Of a DNA stretch of 48,499 bases, positions 27,788 through 38,156 are shown piece by piece. Both the position numbers and the translations under genes were made by a program. How positions within the stretch are numbered: the stretch's first letter is position 1; every line of letters begins with the position of its first letter. The DNA is taken from the NCBI GenBank assembly GCA_017500825.1, contig JAFVYB010000090.1, forward strand, positions 1 through 48,499, written 5' to 3'. The stretch is from Myxococcaceae bacterium. GTDB lineage: Bacteria > Myxococcota > Myxococcia > Myxococcales > UBA5297. The notes beneath the pieces were generated by a model that was given only the letters and a program-made list of their open reading frames with translations, searched no databases and was not told where the DNA came from.

Positions 27788-28071
27788 CTTTGACCGAGAT
27801 CATTAAAGGGCCTGTCGTTACCGAGAAGTTTGAAAATATTCGCGAAGACCAGAATTGCTACAGCTTTCAGGTCGATCGTCGGGCCAATAAGACTGAGATT
27901 CGCCACGCGGTGGAGAAGCTCTTCAGTGTGAAGGTCGAGGAAGTTCGCACCTCGATTCATCGTGGTAAGAATAAGCGCATTGGTCGCTCTATGGGCCAGC
28001 GCCCCAATTGGAAACGGGCCGTGGTTGCTCTTAAAGAAGGGTATTCCATCGACTTGTTTGAAACCGAATAA
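27784..28071 (+). CDS. rplW: 50S ribosomal protein L23
   Basis: 95 residues. Binds domain III of 23S rRNA at the tunnel exit, where signal recognition particle and trigger factor dock. Conserved parts are [34 protein letters not shown] and KKR/GR near the rRNA-binding loop ([18 protein letters not shown]). Its start codon overlaps the end of rplD by 4 nt, so the two are translationally coupled. Confidence 0.97.
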   Translation: MTLTEIIKGPVVTEKFENIREDQNCYSFQVDRRANKTEIRHAVEKLFSVKVEEVRTSIHRGKNKRIGRSMGQRPNWKRAVVALKEGYSIDLFETE

Positions 28072-28134
28072 AACCAAGGGCGTCCGGGGGCCATTTATGG
28101 CTCACGCCCGGCTAAAGATAAGGAATCTGCAGCC

Positions 28135-28983
<849 letters not shown>

Positions 28984-28999
28984 TCCAGGCAATTAAAGT

Positions 29000-29036
29000 C
29001 CGCCTCTGCCCCTGAAATGGGGCAGGCGGCGCTTTT
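29000..29036 (+). promoter_or_regulatory. strong hairpin between rplB and rpsS (attenuator-like)
   Basis: CCGCC (29000-29004) and TGCCCC (29007-29012) pair with GGGGCA (29019-29024) and GGCGG (29025-29029) around a 6-nt loop with a 2-nt bulge. CGCTTTT follows. It is a near-perfect intrinsic terminator lying inside the S10 operon, directly before the rpsS ribosome binding site. Confidence 0.65.
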
Positions 29037-29051
29037 CTCAAGGAAAAAGAA

Positions 29052-29339
29052 ATGGCGCGTTCGCTTAAAAAAGGCCCGTTCGTCGATTCCTATCTCACCA
29101 AGAAGGTCGAGGTTATGATCGAGTCGAACGCCAAAAACAAAACCATCAAGACTTGGAGTCGACGTTCGGTGATTCTGCCGGAATTTGTTGGATTCACCTT
29201 CATGGTTCATAACGGTCGTAAATTTGTGGCTGTCTTCGTGACCGAAAACATGGTTGGCCACAAACTCGGCGAATTTGCCCCGACGCGGACATTTCATGGC
29301 CACGCGGGAGAGAAAAAGGCCAAGGTCGGCGGTCGATAA
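29052..29339 (+). CDS. rpsS: 30S ribosomal protein S19
   Basis: 95 residues. Sits in the small-subunit head with S13. Typical [15 protein letters not shown] start, the [19 protein letters not shown] core and [15 protein letters not shown] end. AAGGAAAAA precedes the ATG, immediately after the inter-gene hairpin. Confidence 0.97.
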   Translation: MARSLKKGPFVDSYLTKKVEVMIESNAKNKTIKTWSRRSVILPEFVGFTFMVHNGRKFVAVFVTENMVGHKLGEFAPTRTFHGHAGEKKAKVGGR

Positions 29340-29381
29340 TTATCGGTGTCCGATCCTCACCTCTTAGAACGGAGACAGTTC

Positions 29382-29720
29382 ATGGAAAGCTCAGCCCGAT
29401 TGCGTAATCTGCGCATTGCTCCGCGCAAGGTCCGCATCGTTGCCGACATTGTCCGCGGTCAACCTATCGAAAAAGCGCTGGCGACTTTGCGTTATACGCC
29501 CAAGGCAGCCAGCAAGCCTGTCGAGAAATTACTCTATTCGGCGATTGCCAATGCGGAGCAGCTCAGCAATGGGCAAGTCGACACTGATCAACTCATCGTC
29601 AAGACGATTTATGTCGATCAGGGGCCGACAATGCGCCGTTTTATGCCGCGTGCTCAGGGGCGCGCGACGCGCATTCGCAAGAGAACAAGTCATGTCACGG
29701 TGGTTCTTTCCGACCGCTAA
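29382..29720 (+). CDS. rplV: 50S ribosomal protein L22
   Basis: 112 residues. Lines the exit tunnel opposite L4 with its beta-hairpin ([19 protein letters not shown], with SHVTVVLSD after it). The ATG at 29382, preceded by GGAGA, gives the normal start [12 protein letters not shown]; an in-frame start further upstream adds non-conserved residues. A 56-bp gap precedes rpsC. Confidence 0.96.
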   Translation: MESSARLRNLRIAPRKVRIVADIVRGQPIEKALATLRYTPKAASKPVEKLLYSAIANAEQLSNGQVDTDQLIVKTIYVDQGPTMRRFMPRAQGRATRIRKRTSHVTVVLSDR

Positions 29721-29776
29721 GAATCAGACAATCGACCGGCCTCTGGAGAGGTATGGTCTCGCTAAGGAGTAGTGCC

Positions 29777-30448
29777 TTGGGTCAAAAAGTTCATCCCACT
29801 GGCTTTCGTCTCGGCGTCATCAAGAGCTGGGATTCGAAATGGTATGAAGAAAAGAATTATGCCAAGTGGCTGCATGAGGACATCGCGCTGCGCAGTCATG
29901 TGAAAAAGAGCTTCGGCCATGCCGGTATTAGTCGTGTCGAGATTGAGCGCGCGGCTAATAAGGTTAAGGTCAATGTCCATACGGCGCGTCCAGGTATCCT
30001 CATCGGCAAGCGTGGTGCGGGCATCGAGGCGGTCAAGAAGGAGCTTCAGTCGCTCACGGCGAATGAAGTGTTTTTGAACATTGTCGAGATTCGCAAGGCT
30101 GAGACTGACGCTCAGCTCGTTGCTGAGAATATCGCCACGCAGTTGGAACGCCGTATTGCCTTTCGTCGCGCCATGAAAAAAGCAGTTCAAACTGCTATGA
30201 AATTTGGCGCCAAAGGCATTCGCGTCGCTTGTTCCGGTCGTCTCGGTGGTGCCGAAATGTCGCGTTATGAGTGGTATCGCGAAGGACGTGTTCCTCTGCA
30301 CACGCTGCGCGCCGATATCGAATATGGCTATGCCATCGCTAAGACCACCTACGGCACGATCGGTGTCAAAGTCTGGGTCTTCTGTGGAGAGATTCTGCCC
30401 AAAGGCAACTTGGCTGCCTCTGCGACTGTCGCCGCGCGAAACGCCTGA
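29777..30448 (+). CDS. rpsC: 30S ribosomal protein S3
   Basis: 223 residues. Part of the mRNA entry channel and helicase. The KH domain carries [16 protein letters not shown] and the C-terminal domain carries [23 protein letters not shown]. The start is a TTG at 29777 ([13 protein letters not shown] is the conserved N-terminus) with AAGGAG seven bases upstream. Confidence 0.96.
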   Translation: MGQKVHPTGFRLGVIKSWDSKWYEEKNYAKWLHEDIALRSHVKKSFGHAGISRVEIERAANKVKVNVHTARPGILIGKRGAGIEAVKKELQSLTANEVFLNIVEIRKAETDAQLVAENIATQLERRIAFRRAMKKAVQTAMKFGAKGIRVACSGRLGGAEMSRYEWYREGRVPLHTLRADIEYGYAIAKTTYGTIGVKVWVFCGEILPKGNLAASATVAARNA

Positions 30449-30522
30449 AAAGGTGCATTTCAACGGTTGACTTTCAAGTGCAGAACGACTAGAGGGCGCG
30501 GCCCTTTTTGGAGAATTGCATC

Positions 30523-30942
30523 ATGCTGCAACCAGCACGTACCAAATACAGAAAGATGATGAAGGGCCGAATGAGAGGTGTCGCGACTCGCGGCAATAAG
30601 CTCAATTTCGGCGACATCGGCCTGATGGCTCTCGAACCTGCATGGGTGACCGCTCGTCAGATTGAGGCGGGCCGTATCGCGTTGACGCGTCATGTGAAGC
30701 GCGGCGGCAAGATGTGGATCCGTGTTTTCCCTGATAAGCCCATCACTAAGAAGCCTGCAGAAACCCGCATGGGTAAGGGCAAGGGTGGTGTTGAGTATTA
30801 TGTCGCGGTGGTTAAGCCGGGACGCATTTTGTTTGAAATGCAGGGGGTTGATTTGGGGCTTGCGGCCGAGGCTTTGCGTCTGGCGCAGTTCAAGTTGCCT
30901 TTTGAGACGCGCATTGTGACGCGGGAAGAGGAGACACTGTAA
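30523..30942 (+). CDS. rplP: 50S ribosomal protein L16
   Basis: 139 residues. Binds near the tRNA acceptor site. Typical [17 protein letters not shown] start and [30 protein letters not shown] core. The ATG at 30523 is used; an upstream in-frame start adds only MENCI-like residues. Its TAA overlaps the rpmC ATG (TAATG). Confidence 0.97.
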   Translation: MLQPARTKYRKMMKGRMRGVATRGNKLNFGDIGLMALEPAWVTARQIEAGRIALTRHVKRGGKMWIRVFPDKPITKKPAETRMGKGKGGVEYYVAVVKPGRILFEMQGVDLGLAAEALRLAQFKLPFETRIVTREEETL

Positions 30943-31148
30943 TGGCGACGGCAAAGGAAATGCGTTCGCTAAGCATTGAGGAGCTCAGTCGTCTGGCGGG
31001 GGAGGCGCGTGAGCAGATCTTTCGTCAGAGGATTAAGCATCGAACGGGGGCTCTCGAATCGACGGCGGATATGCTTAAGAGTCGCCGTGATTTGGCGCGA
31101 ATTCTCACTGTTTTAGCCGAGAAAAAAGACGAGGTTGCGGCCGACTGA
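30942..31148 (+). CDS. rpmC: 50S ribosomal protein L29
   Basis: 68 residues, two helices. Binds near the tunnel exit. Typical EMRSLSIEELSRLAGEAREQIFRQRIKHRTGALES, with RRDLARILTVL at the end. The start codon overlaps the rplP stop codon, so translation is coupled. Confidence 0.96.
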   Translation: MATAKEMRSLSIEELSRLAGEAREQIFRQRIKHRTGALESTADMLKSRRDLARILTVLAEKKDEVAAD

Positions 31149-31250
31149 TCCGCGCGGTGGATTCGTTCCCTTCCGAGGACTAATTGCATTATTGATGGTG
31201 TTTGTGGCGATTAGTGATTGGGAGTGAGTTGAGTGAACGGAGAAAGAGAA

Positions 31251-31544
31251 ATGACTGAAGAGACTGAGAAGAAGACTGTGCGCGGTCGTGCCAAAAGCAG
31301 GGTGGGGGTTGTTACGAGCAACAAGATGCAGAAGACGGTTGTTGTTCGTGTGCAGCGTCGAGTGCTTCATCCGAAATATGGTAAGTATGTTTTGCGCGCA
31401 GTCAAATATAAGGCGCATGTTGAATCTCACGATCCCAAAAATCCGACGATTAATCAGGGAGACGTGGTGCGCATTGTTGAGACGCGTCCTCTCTCAAAGG
31501 ATAAGTTTTGGCGTGTGGCCGAAGTTGTTCGGCAGGCCCCTTAG
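31251..31544 (+). CDS. rpsQ: 30S ribosomal protein S17
   Basis: 97 residues, OB-fold primary binder of 16S r[22 protein letters not shown] and [24 protein letters not shown] are conserved. The ATG at 31251 with GGAG nine bases upstream is preferred to the GTG at 31233. The first ~13 residues ([13 protein letters not shown]) are a polar extension. Confidence 0.95.
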   Translation: MTEETEKKTVRGRAKSRVGVVTSNKMQKTVVVRVQRRVLHPKYGKYVLRAVKYKAHVESHDPKNPTINQGDVVRIVETRPLSKDKFWRVAEVVRQAP

Positions 31545-31641
31545 TCCTGATTTTGGTTCTCCTGTTTTTGCCCGAATGAGGGGCAGCGGGTGTGGGATGG
31601 CCTCTTAGGAAGAGGTGTGTCCTGATGAAGCGAGGTTTTCA

Positions 31642-32010
31642 ATGATTCAGATGTCCACAGAGATGAATGTGGCTGATAATTCGGGCGCCAAGCGTGTTGC
31701 CTGTATTAAAGTTTTGGGTGGCTCCAAACGTAAGTATGCGTCTATCGGCGATGTTGTTGTGGTTGCTGTCAAGGAGGCCATTCCCAATGCTAAGGTGAAG
31801 AAGGGCGATGTTGCTCGCGCGGTGATTGTGCGCACTGCCAAGGAGATCGCTCGCCCGGATGGCAGCTATATTCGTTTTGACGGTAATGCTGCGGTTTTGG
31901 TCAATAAAGATCATGATCCGATTGGCACCCGTATCTTTGGGCCGGTGGCGCGTGAATTGCGAGCCAAGAAGTTCATGAAGATTATCTCCTTGGCGCCCGA
32001 AGTTCTCTAA
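31642..32010 (+). CDS. rplN: 50S ribosomal protein L14
   Basis: 122 residues, exactly the usual length. Binds 23S rRNA at the subunit interface next to L19. [43 protein letters not shown] and [14 protein letters not shown] are typical. The ATG at 31642 (AGCGAGG upstream) is chosen over an upstream GTG that adds non-conserved residues. It opens the spc operon after a 97-bp gap. Confidence 0.97.
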   Translation: MIQMSTEMNVADNSGAKRVACIKVLGGSKRKYASIGDVVVVAVKEAIPNAKVKKGDVARAVIVRTAKEIARPDGSYIRFDGNAAVLVNKDHDPIGTRIFGPVARELRAKKFMKIISLAPEVL

Positions 32011-32069
32011 TTTTGAAGGATTTGTGTCTTAATTGTTTTTAAGACCGAGACGAAAAAGGCAGGCGTGTC

Positions 32070-32429
32070 ATGCAAATCAAGAAGGGCGACACAGTGCAGT
32101 TGATGAAGGGCAAGGAGGCTGCCCAGCAGCGCGGAACGGATAAAAAGCCGCGTGGCAAAGTTTTGGAGGTTCTTTGCGACAAGCAGCGCATTCGTGTCGA
32201 AGGATTACGTCTTGTGACAAGGCATCTCAAAGCAGGGCGGAGTCAGCAAAATCAGGCGGGTGGGCGCATCGAAAAGGTGGGCTCGATCGCATTGGCAAAT
32301 GTTCAGCTCGTTTGTCCGCATTGCGACAAGCCGACGCGCATTGGTGCGCGTAAGGTCGAGATGGGCGGTGACAAAGGTATGAAAAATGCCCGTTTCTGCA
32401 AGAAATGCAAAGAGCTGATTGATCGCTGA
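32070..32429 (+). CDS. rplX: 50S ribosomal protein L24, zinc-binding form
   Basis: 119 residues. KOW domain with MQIKKGDTVQLMKGKE and GGRIEKVGSIALANVQLV. The C-terminal extension carries two CxxC pairs (LVCPHCDKP and RFCKKCKELI), a zinc finger not present in the E. coli protein. L24 starts assembly of the large subunit. Confidence 0.96.
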   Translation: MQIKKGDTVQLMKGKEAAQQRGTDKKPRGKVLEVLCDKQRIRVEGLRLVTRHLKAGRSQQNQAGGRIEKVGSIALANVQLVCPHCDKPTRIGARKVEMGGDKGMKNARFCKKCKELIDR

Positions 32430-32539
32430 TTTTTATGCGATTTGTTGGGATGATATGAGCTCAGTGTTGTTAATGGGAAAATGCTGAGTGAATTGACTGA
32501 TCGGCGAGATTTGAGTCTCTCCGAAGCAGGAGTTTGAAT

Positions 32540-33217
32540 ATGGCAGATGCAAAGAAGGCCGGCGTGAAGTCGCAGGCAAAGGGAAATAACCCCAAGGCTG
32601 AAGGTAAAGGAAAGTCGAAGAAGGGCGATCTCGGTTACGAACTTGCGCCAGATGGTAATCCAGATCAGAAGAAAGGTCCTTCGCGCCTTCGCGTTCGCTA
32701 TCAAAAAGAGATTTTGCCTGCGCTGATGAAGGAGTTAGGACTGCAGAATCCCATGGAAGTCCCGCGAGTGACTAAAGTTGTCGTCAATATGGGGCTTGGT
32801 GAGGCAATTGCCAATCCTAAACTCCTCGATGCATCGATGTTGCAGTTGGCGGCTATCACTGGCCAGAAGCCAGTTATTACCCGGGCTCGCAAGGCTATTT
32901 CAAACTTCAAATTGCGCGAAGGCCAGCAGATTGGTGCGATGGTGACATTGCGTCATGATCGGGCTTGGGAGTTTTTGGATCGACTCATCAGCGTTGCTTT
33001 GCCGCGCGTTCGTGACTTTAAGGGCGTTTCTCCGCGCGCCTTTGATGGACGAGGTAATTACACTTTGGGTGTGCGCGAGCAGATCATCTTCCCCGAGATC
33101 AATTACGATGAGATTGAAAAGCTTAAAGGCTTGAATATCAGCATCGTGACATCTGCGAAGAATGACGAGCACGGGCGAGCCCTGCTTCGTGCCGTGGGAA
33201 TGCCCTTCCGCAATTGA
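32540..33217 (+). CDS. rplE: 50S ribosomal protein L5 with N-terminal extension
   Basis: 225 residues, about 45 longer than usual at the N-terminus. The extension is Lys/Gly-rich and disordered ([17 protein letters not shown]...), and then the normal L5 begins at [38 protein letters not shown] and [12 protein letters not shown] are typical. L5 sits in the central protuberance with 5S rRNA. The ATG at 32540 has AGGAG nine bases upstream, so the extension is part of the gene. Confidence 0.95.
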   Translation: MADAKKAGVKSQAKGNNPKAEGKGKSKKGDLGYELAPDGNPDQKKGPSRLRVRYQKEILPALMKELGLQNPMEVPRVTKVVVNMGLGEAIANPKLLDASMLQLAAITGQKPVITRARKAISNFKLREGQQIGAMVTLRHDRAWEFLDRLISVALPRVRDFKGVSPRAFDGRGNYTLGVREQIIFPEINYDEIEKLKGLNISIVTSAKNDEHGRALLRAVGMPFRN

Positions 33218-33347
33218 TCTGGGCCGCTTCGGGCGGTTTTCAAATCAGTTAGGCTTTTGGAAGATGGCCTCCGTGAAGAGTTTTGCGGGACCGTCGCTTA
33301 GGATTATTCGATCGTCCAAGTTTAGAGGACGTTAGAGAGAGACAAAG

Positions 33348-33533
33348 ATGGCAAAACTTTCAAAAATCGCCCAGGCAAAGCGCAAGCCCAAGTTTAGCGT
33401 GCGCAAATATAATCGCTGCCCGTTGTGTGGTCGTCCGCATGCCTATTTGCGCAAGTTTCAGATGTGCCGCATCTGTTTCCGCGACCGCGCCTTGAGTGGA
33501 GAGATTACCGGAACGATTAAGTCCTCCTGGTAG
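33348..33533 (+). CDS. rpsN: 30S ribosomal protein S14, zinc-binding form
   Basis: 61 residues, the short (type Z) S14 with the zinc motif CPLC...[32 protein letters not shown] is split here only for display: ligands are the Cys pairs of CPLC and CRIC. It belongs to the small-subunit head. A 130-bp spacer separates it from rplE. Confidence 0.96.
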   Translation: MAKLSKIAQAKRKPKFSVRKYNRCPLCGRPHAYLRKFQMCRICFRDRALSGEITGTIKSSW

Positions 33534-33611
33534 GCCAGCGAGGAAATACCTGAGGAATTGTTTTCGAGCAATTGCTCGGAGCATTTTCAATTTCTGAACG
33601 AGGAAAAAACG

Positions 33612-34013
33612 ATGTCGATGACTGATCCCATTGGGGACATGCTCACCAGAATCCGGAATGCCGCGCGCGCAGGTCATGAGAAGGTGGTCATTCCCGGCTC
33701 GATCATGAAGGAAAGTATCGCCAAGGTACTGAAAGAAGAGGGCTTCATTCAGGATGTGGTGATTCGTCGTGAAGAGAAAAAAAGCGGCGAGATTGTCATT
33801 GTTCTTAAATATGGTCCTTCTCGCGCATCGGCGATTACGGATATTCGCAGGGTGAGTCGTCCTGGTCTTCGCAAATATGTCCCGTCGGCGGAGATTCCTC
33901 GAGTTTTGAATGGGATGGGAGTCGCCATCTTGTCGACTTCTCGGGGGATTCTTGTTGATCGCGAGTGCCGCAAACAGAATGTTGGCGGCGAGTTGATCTG
34001 CACCGTCTACTAA
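33612..34013 (+). CDS. rpsH: 30S ribosomal protein S8
   Basis: 133 residues. Binds 16S rRNA helix 21 and, in many bacteria, represses spc translation. [22 protein letters not shown] and [12 protein letters not shown] are typical. The ATG at 33612 follows GAGGAAAAA. The upstream in-frame TTG at 33558 is not needed. Confidence 0.96.
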   Translation: MSMTDPIGDMLTRIRNAARAGHEKVVIPGSIMKESIAKVLKEEGFIQDVVIRREEKKSGEIVIVLKYGPSRASAITDIRRVSRPGLRKYVPSAEIPRVLNGMGVAILSTSRGILVDRECRKQNVGGELICTVY

Positions 34014-34091
34014 GCGCGGATGGCCTTGGATATAAGGTTGGCTCGCGTTCATATGCGCAAATAAAATGCGCAGTTCATGAAGAGGTCGAAG

Positions 34092-34634
34092 ATGTCTCGA
34101 ATTGGCAAGTTGCCGATCCAAATTCCCGACAAGGTCAAGGTGAACGTCGGCATGTCGGATGTCGTGATCGAGGGCCCGAAGGGCAAACTCACCGTTCCCT
34201 ATAATAAAGCACTGATGGATGTCAGCGAGAGAGATGGTCATATTGAAGTTAAGCGTGCCAATGATGGTATTGAGGCTCGTTCGCTTCATGGCCTGACAAG
34301 AACGTTGCTTTCCAATGCCATCAAGGGAGTGACAGTTGGCTTTGAGGATGTCCTTGAGATCAACGGCGTTGGTTACCGCGCTGAGCTTAAGGGTAATGTC
34401 TTGACGCTTAATCTTGGGTATTCTCATCCCATTGATTTTTCTCTGCCTGCGGGAATTCAATGTGAAGTTGATAAGCAAACACGCGTTGTCATTCGCGGGA
34501 TTGATAAGGCCTTGGTCGGACAGACAGCGGCGAAAATTCGCGACTTTAAGAAGACGGAGCCTTATAAGGGCAAGGGTGTTAAATACGCGGGTGAGCAGCC
34601 TCGCCGCAAAGTCGGCAAGCAGGGAGTTGCTTAA
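34092..34634 (+). CDS. rplF: 50S ribosomal protein L6
   Basis: 180 residues. Two similar domains; located by the GTPase-associated region. [44 protein letters not shown], and [21 protein letters not shown] at the end (split by nature of the motif) are all typical. ATG 34092 with GAAGAGG upstream. Confidence 0.97.
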   Translation: MSRIGKLPIQIPDKVKVNVGMSDVVIEGPKGKLTVPYNKALMDVSERDGHIEVKRANDGIEARSLHGLTRTLLSNAIKGVTVGFEDVLEINGVGYRAELKGNVLTLNLGYSHPIDFSLPAGIQCEVDKQTRVVIRGIDKALVGQTAAKIRDFKKTEPYKGKGVKYAGEQPRRKVGKQGVA

Positions 34635-34701
34635 GCTGGCGTTATTTTTTTTCTCATCGAGCACATTCCGAATATTTGGGTGTTCGAAGGAGTTTTTGGT
34701 C

Positions 34702-35070
34702 ATGACGACAAAATCGACAGATAAGTGGTTGAAGCGCAAGGCGCGCATTCGCAAAAAAGTTTTTGGTTCGCCGGATCGCCCCCGCCTGACGGTTTATAAA
34801 AGTGCGAAGCACACTTATGCCCAGGTGATCGATGATTTTTCAGGGACAACGCTGGCCAGTGCTAGCGATCTCGATAAATCCCTGAGGGAGTCGCTCAAGG
34901 AAGAGAAGATCAAGAAGACGGATATCGCTTCAAAGGTTGGTGCGCTTGTCGCACAGCGTTGCCTGGAGAAGCAGATTAAAACCGTTGTCTTTGATCGCAA
35001 TGGTTATCCTTATCACGGACGGATTTCGGCGGTCGCCGATGCCGCGCGTAAGGCCGGTTTGGAGTTTTAA
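34702..35070 (+). CDS. rplR: 50S ribosomal protein L18
   Basis: 122 residues. Binds 5S rRNA with L5. [59 protein letters not shown] and AGLEF at the end are typical. The ATG at 34702 ([13 protein letters not shown]) has GAAGGAG nearby; a longer upstream in-frame region overlaps rplF in another frame and is spurious. Confidence 0.97.
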   Translation: MTTKSTDKWLKRKARIRKKVFGSPDRPRLTVYKSAKHTYAQVIDDFSGTTLASASDLDKSLRESLKEEKIKKTDIASKVGALVAQRCLEKQIKTVVFDRNGYPYHGRISAVADAARKAGLEF

Positions 35071-35132
35071 GCCTCAGATCCTGAAGGATCGCCTCGGTTT
35101 GTCCGGTGCGCGTTCAGGCAAGGAGATTGATT

Positions 35133-35636
35133 TTGGAAAACCTGATTAATCCGAATGATTTGGAGTTGACCGACCGCGTGGTTCACATCAACCGCGTTGC
35201 CAAAGTGGTAAAAGGTGGCCGCAGATTTTCGTTCTCGGCGCTTGTGGTTGTTGGCGATGGCGCCGGTCATGTCGGCATTGGTCTTGGCAAGGCCAATGAG
35301 GTTCCCGAGGCGATTCGTAAGGGCGGCGAGCAGGCGAAAAAGAATCTGTTCACAGTGCCACTCGAAGGCAGCACGATTCCCCATGAAGTGCTCGGACATT
35401 TTGGTTCGGGGCGTGTGTTGCTCAAGCCGGCCTTTGAAGGAACGGGCGTGATCGCGGGTGGTGCAGTGCGCGCAGTCATTGAGGCTGCCGGAATTCGCGA
35501 CATTCTCACCAAGTGCCAAGGAAGCCGTAATCCACACAATGTGGTTAAGGCTGTTGTCGCGGGACTCAAATCGCTTAAGAGTCGTGAGTCAGTTGCAGCC
35601 ATGCGTGGGTGCAATGTTCAAGAGCTGCAGGGCTAA
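35133..35636 (+). CDS. rpsE: 30S ribosomal protein S5
   Basis: 167 residues. Near the mRNA entry channel and involved in decoding accuracy. [51 protein letters not shown] and [14 protein letters not shown] are typical. The start is TTG 35133 (MENLINPND) with AAGGAG eight bases upstream; an in-frame GTG at 35106 lacks a site. Confidence 0.95.
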   Translation: MENLINPNDLELTDRVVHINRVAKVVKGGRRFSFSALVVVGDGAGHVGIGLGKANEVPEAIRKGGEQAKKNLFTVPLEGSTIPHEVLGHFGSGRVLLKPAFEGTGVIAGGAVRAVIEAAGIRDILTKCQGSRNPHNVVKAVVAGLKSLKSRESVAAMRGCNVQELQG

Positions 35637-35666
35637 GCCTCAACAGCAGCACGAAGGAGTCAGTCG

Positions 35667-35867
35667 ATGCCAGGTATTAAGGTAAAGCTCGTTCGCAGCC
35701 GCGCAGGACGCTCGCACGATCAATTGGCCACCCTCAAGGGGCTTGGTCTTTATCGGATGAACCAGGAGAGGATTCTTCCCGACACGCCAGCCACCATTGG
35801 TATGTGTAAAAAGCTGCAGCACCTGATCGAATGGGAAAAGGTTGCGGAAGAGCCCACTCAGTCCTAA
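35667..35867 (+). CDS. rpmD: 50S ribosomal protein L30
   Basis: 66 residues. KVKLVRSRAGRSHDQLATL, KGLGLYRMNQERILPDTPA and IGMCKKLQHLI are typical. The last residues (EKVAEEPTQS) extend a little past the family core. It is followed by a 138-bp gap with a hairpin. Confidence 0.95.
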   Translation: MPGIKVKLVRSRAGRSHDQLATLKGLGLYRMNQERILPDTPATIGMCKKLQHLIEWEKVAEEPTQS

Positions 35868-35886
35868 TCAAGCGCCGTGTGTCTTT

Positions 35887-35926
35887 GTGGACAGTCCTTG
35901 GTAAATCAATGCTGAGGATTGTCCAC
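35887..35926 (+). promoter_or_regulatory. 12-bp hairpin between rpmD and rplO
   Basis: GTGGACAGTCCT (35887-35898) pairs with AGGATTGTCCAC (35915-35926), with one G-T wobble, around a 16-nt loop. No T-run follows, so it is not a terminator. It may be a processing or ribosomal-protein binding site. The rplO start is 80 bp downstream. Confidence 0.55.
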
Positions 35927-36005
35927 TTGGTTGAATGCGGTGATGGATTATCTCTCGGCGGGCGATTTTAAGCCTCGCTAGTCATCAGAGAGTTTGGAGA
36001 ACACG

Positions 36006-36527
36006 ATGTATTCGCTTTCAAATTTAAAGGCTCCGAAGGGTTCCCGCCATTCCAAGAAGCGTGTGGGGCGTGGCCAGGGTTCGGGTTGGGGTAAAACTGC
36101 AGGCCGCGGTGGTAAGGGCCAGAAAGCCCGCACAGGCAATATGGGGTTTGAAGGCTTTGAAGGTGGCCAGATGCCCATGCAGCGCCGCTTTCCCAAGTTT
36201 GGCTTTTTCAACCCATTTCGTCGTGAATGGGCTGAGGTCAATCTCTGCACTTTGGATCGTTGCTTTGAGGCTGGCGACAAGGTCGATCCGGAAATTCTTC
36301 GCAGCCGGGGACTGGTTAAGGACCTCAAGGGTGGAATCAAGATCTTGGCGCGCGGCGAGTTGACCAAGGCCCTGAACTTGAGTGTCCATCGCATTAGCGA
36401 GGCAGCCAAGGCTGCTGTTGAAAAGGCCGGGGGAACGGTTGAGCTTATCGCCGACAAGGAACTCAACCTGCCCAAGCGGGGCGAAGGGTATCGCTTCCGC
36501 AAGGCCGCATCCCACAAGAAGGCCTGA
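36006..36527 (+). CDS. rplO: 50S ribosomal protein L15
   Basis: 173 residues, a little longer than usual. The Gly/Arg/Lys-rich N-terminus (KKRVGRGQGSGWGKTAGRGG) and GFEGGQMPMQRRFPKFGF are typical of the rRNA-binding extension; the fold is at the C-terminus (VEKAGGTVELI). ATG 36006 with TTGGAG nearby; the upstream TTG 35994 overlaps this site. Confidence 0.96.
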   Translation: MYSLSNLKAPKGSRHSKKRVGRGQGSGWGKTAGRGGKGQKARTGNMGFEGFEGGQMPMQRRFPKFGFFNPFRREWAEVNLCTLDRCFEAGDKVDPEILRSRGLVKDLKGGIKILARGELTKALNLSVHRISEAAKAAVEKAGGTVELIADKELNLPKRGEGYRFRKAASHKKA

Positions 36528-36690
36528 TCTAGGTCTACAGAAATTCAGAAGCGCGTTCGCTCAGCAAAACCAGAGATAGAACTGGAATAAGGACGAGCGC
36601 GCTCTTTTTTCTGTCAAAAGCGCCGAGAGGAATTGAGCGCCGTTTTCGCGCGATTTAGGCGTGCGAAAGATGGGTTCCAAGGAGGTTTCT

Positions 36691-38046
36691 TTGCTCGTTC
36701 GTGGCATTGCCAACATGTTCCGCATCGCGGAACTCAGAAAACGCCTGTTCTTCACCTTTGGTCTGCTCGCTGTTTATCGTCTAGGCATTTTCGTGACGAC
36801 ACCCGGCGTCGACCGGCAGGCAATGAAGAGCTATCTGGAGTCTGCGGGCGGTCTTTTGTCGCTTTTCAACCTCTTCTCTGGTGGCGCTCTTGAGCAGTTG
36901 TCGATTTTCGCTCTCGGAATTATACCTTATATTTCTGCGAGCATTATTATGCAGTTGCTCGCTGTCGTGATTCCCGCGATTGAAAAGCTCCAGAAAGAAG
37001 GTGAGCTTGGCCGTCGTAAAATTACCCAATACACGCGCTATGGGACGATCCTGCTCTCAGTGATTCAAGGCTTCAGTATTGCTTTTTATTTGGAGAGTAT
37101 TGGTAAAGGCACTGATCCGGCCATGGGTGGCATGGGATTGGGCCTTGAGGTCGTTCATACGCCTGGCTGGGGATTTCGACTCCTCACCGTCTTGACGCTG
37201 ACGGCAGGCACTGCCTTCATTATGTGGCTCGGCGAGCAAATTACCGAGCGTGGTATTGGAAATGGCATTTCGCTCATCATTTTTGCGGGTATTGTCGCGC
37301 GTCTTCCAGATGCTGTTGTGCAGACATTTATGCAGTTCCGCAGTGGTAATGAAGAGCTGAATCCAACCAAGATGTTAATCTTGGGCGTGTTGATGATCGC
37401 AACGATTGCCGTTATTGTTTTCTTTGAGCGCGGTCAGCGACGTATTCCAGTGCAATACGCCAAGCGTGTCGTCGGTAGAAAAATTTATGGCGGACAATCT
37501 ACCCATCTGCCGCTCAAGGTGAATACTTCTGGTGTTATTCCGCCGATTTTTGCTTCGTCGATTCTCATGTTTCCGGCGACAGTTGGCTCGTGGATTCCTC
37601 CGTTGCAGAAAGTGTCAGAAGTGCTTGATCAGGGCGGCTGGATCTATAATTCGCTCTACGTCGCACTGATTATCTTCTTTGCTTATTTCTATACGGCGGT
37701 GACTTTTAATCCAGTGGATGTTGCCGATAATATGAAGAAGCATGGGGGCTATATCCCTGGCATTCGTCCGGGCAAGAAGACTGCGGAATACATTGACAAG
37801 GTTTTAACGCGGATTACTTGTGGTGGCGCTCTTTATTTGTCGGTTGTTTGTGTTTTGCCGACAATTATTATGAATTACTTCAGCGTCCCCTTCTATTTTG
37901 GTGGCACGAGTTTGCTTATTGTCGTGGGCGTGGCGCTCGATACAGTTCAGCAAATCGAAGGTCACCTGATCACGCGCAATTATGAGGGATTCACTGGTCC
38001 TCGAGGCCCACGTATTCGCGGTCGCTCGACGCGGATGGCGGCATGA
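36691..38046 (+). CDS. secY: preprotein translocase SecY
   Basis: 451 residues, ten transmembrane helices forming the protein-conducting channel with SecE and Sec[21 protein letters not shown] (helix 1), [19 protein letters not shown] (plug), [14 protein letters not shown], and the [10 protein letters not shown] and [20 protein letters not shown] stretches are typical. The start is taken at TTG 36691, where AAGGAGG stands five bases upstream; a GTG at 36661 is possible. It sits at the end of the spc operon. Confidence 0.95.
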   Translation: MLVRGIANMFRIAELRKRLFFTFGLLAVYRLGIFVTTPGVDRQAMKSYLESAGGLLSLFNLFSGGALEQLSIFALGIIPYISASIIMQLLAVVIPAIEKLQKEGELGRRKITQYTRYGTILLSVIQGFSIAFYLESIGKGTDPAMGGMGLGLEVVHTPGWGFRLLTVLTLTAGTAFIMWLGEQITERGIGNGISLIIFAGIVARLPDAVVQTFMQFRSGNEELNPTKMLILGVLMIATIAVIVFFERGQRRIPVQYAKRVVGRKIYGGQSTHLPLKVNTSGVIPPIFASSILMFPATVGSWIPPLQKVSEVLDQGGWIYNSLYVALIIFFAYFYTAVTFNPVDVADNMKKHGGYIPGIRPGKKTAEYIDKVLTRITCGGALYLSVVCVLPTIIMNYFSVPFYFGGTSLLIVVGVALDTVQQIEGHLITRNYEGFTGPRGPRIRGRSTRMAA

Positions 38047-38057
38047 TGTGATGGAAA

Positions 38058-38096
38058 TTGGTACTCGGTGCTTGTTTTAAAGGGACGAAGTACCAA
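38058..38096 (+). promoter_or_regulatory. 8-bp inverted repeat between secY and adk
   Basis: TTGGTACT (38058-38065) and AGTACCAA (38089-38096) are perfect inverted copies across 23 nt. The position in a short intergenic gap before adk could make it an operator or RNA structure. No T-run follows. Confidence 0.4.
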
Positions 38097-38156
38097 CATT
38101 TGTAGAGATTTACTTTCTTTGGGCGGCGTGTGTCGTCTTTTTAGAATGAGGTCGAG

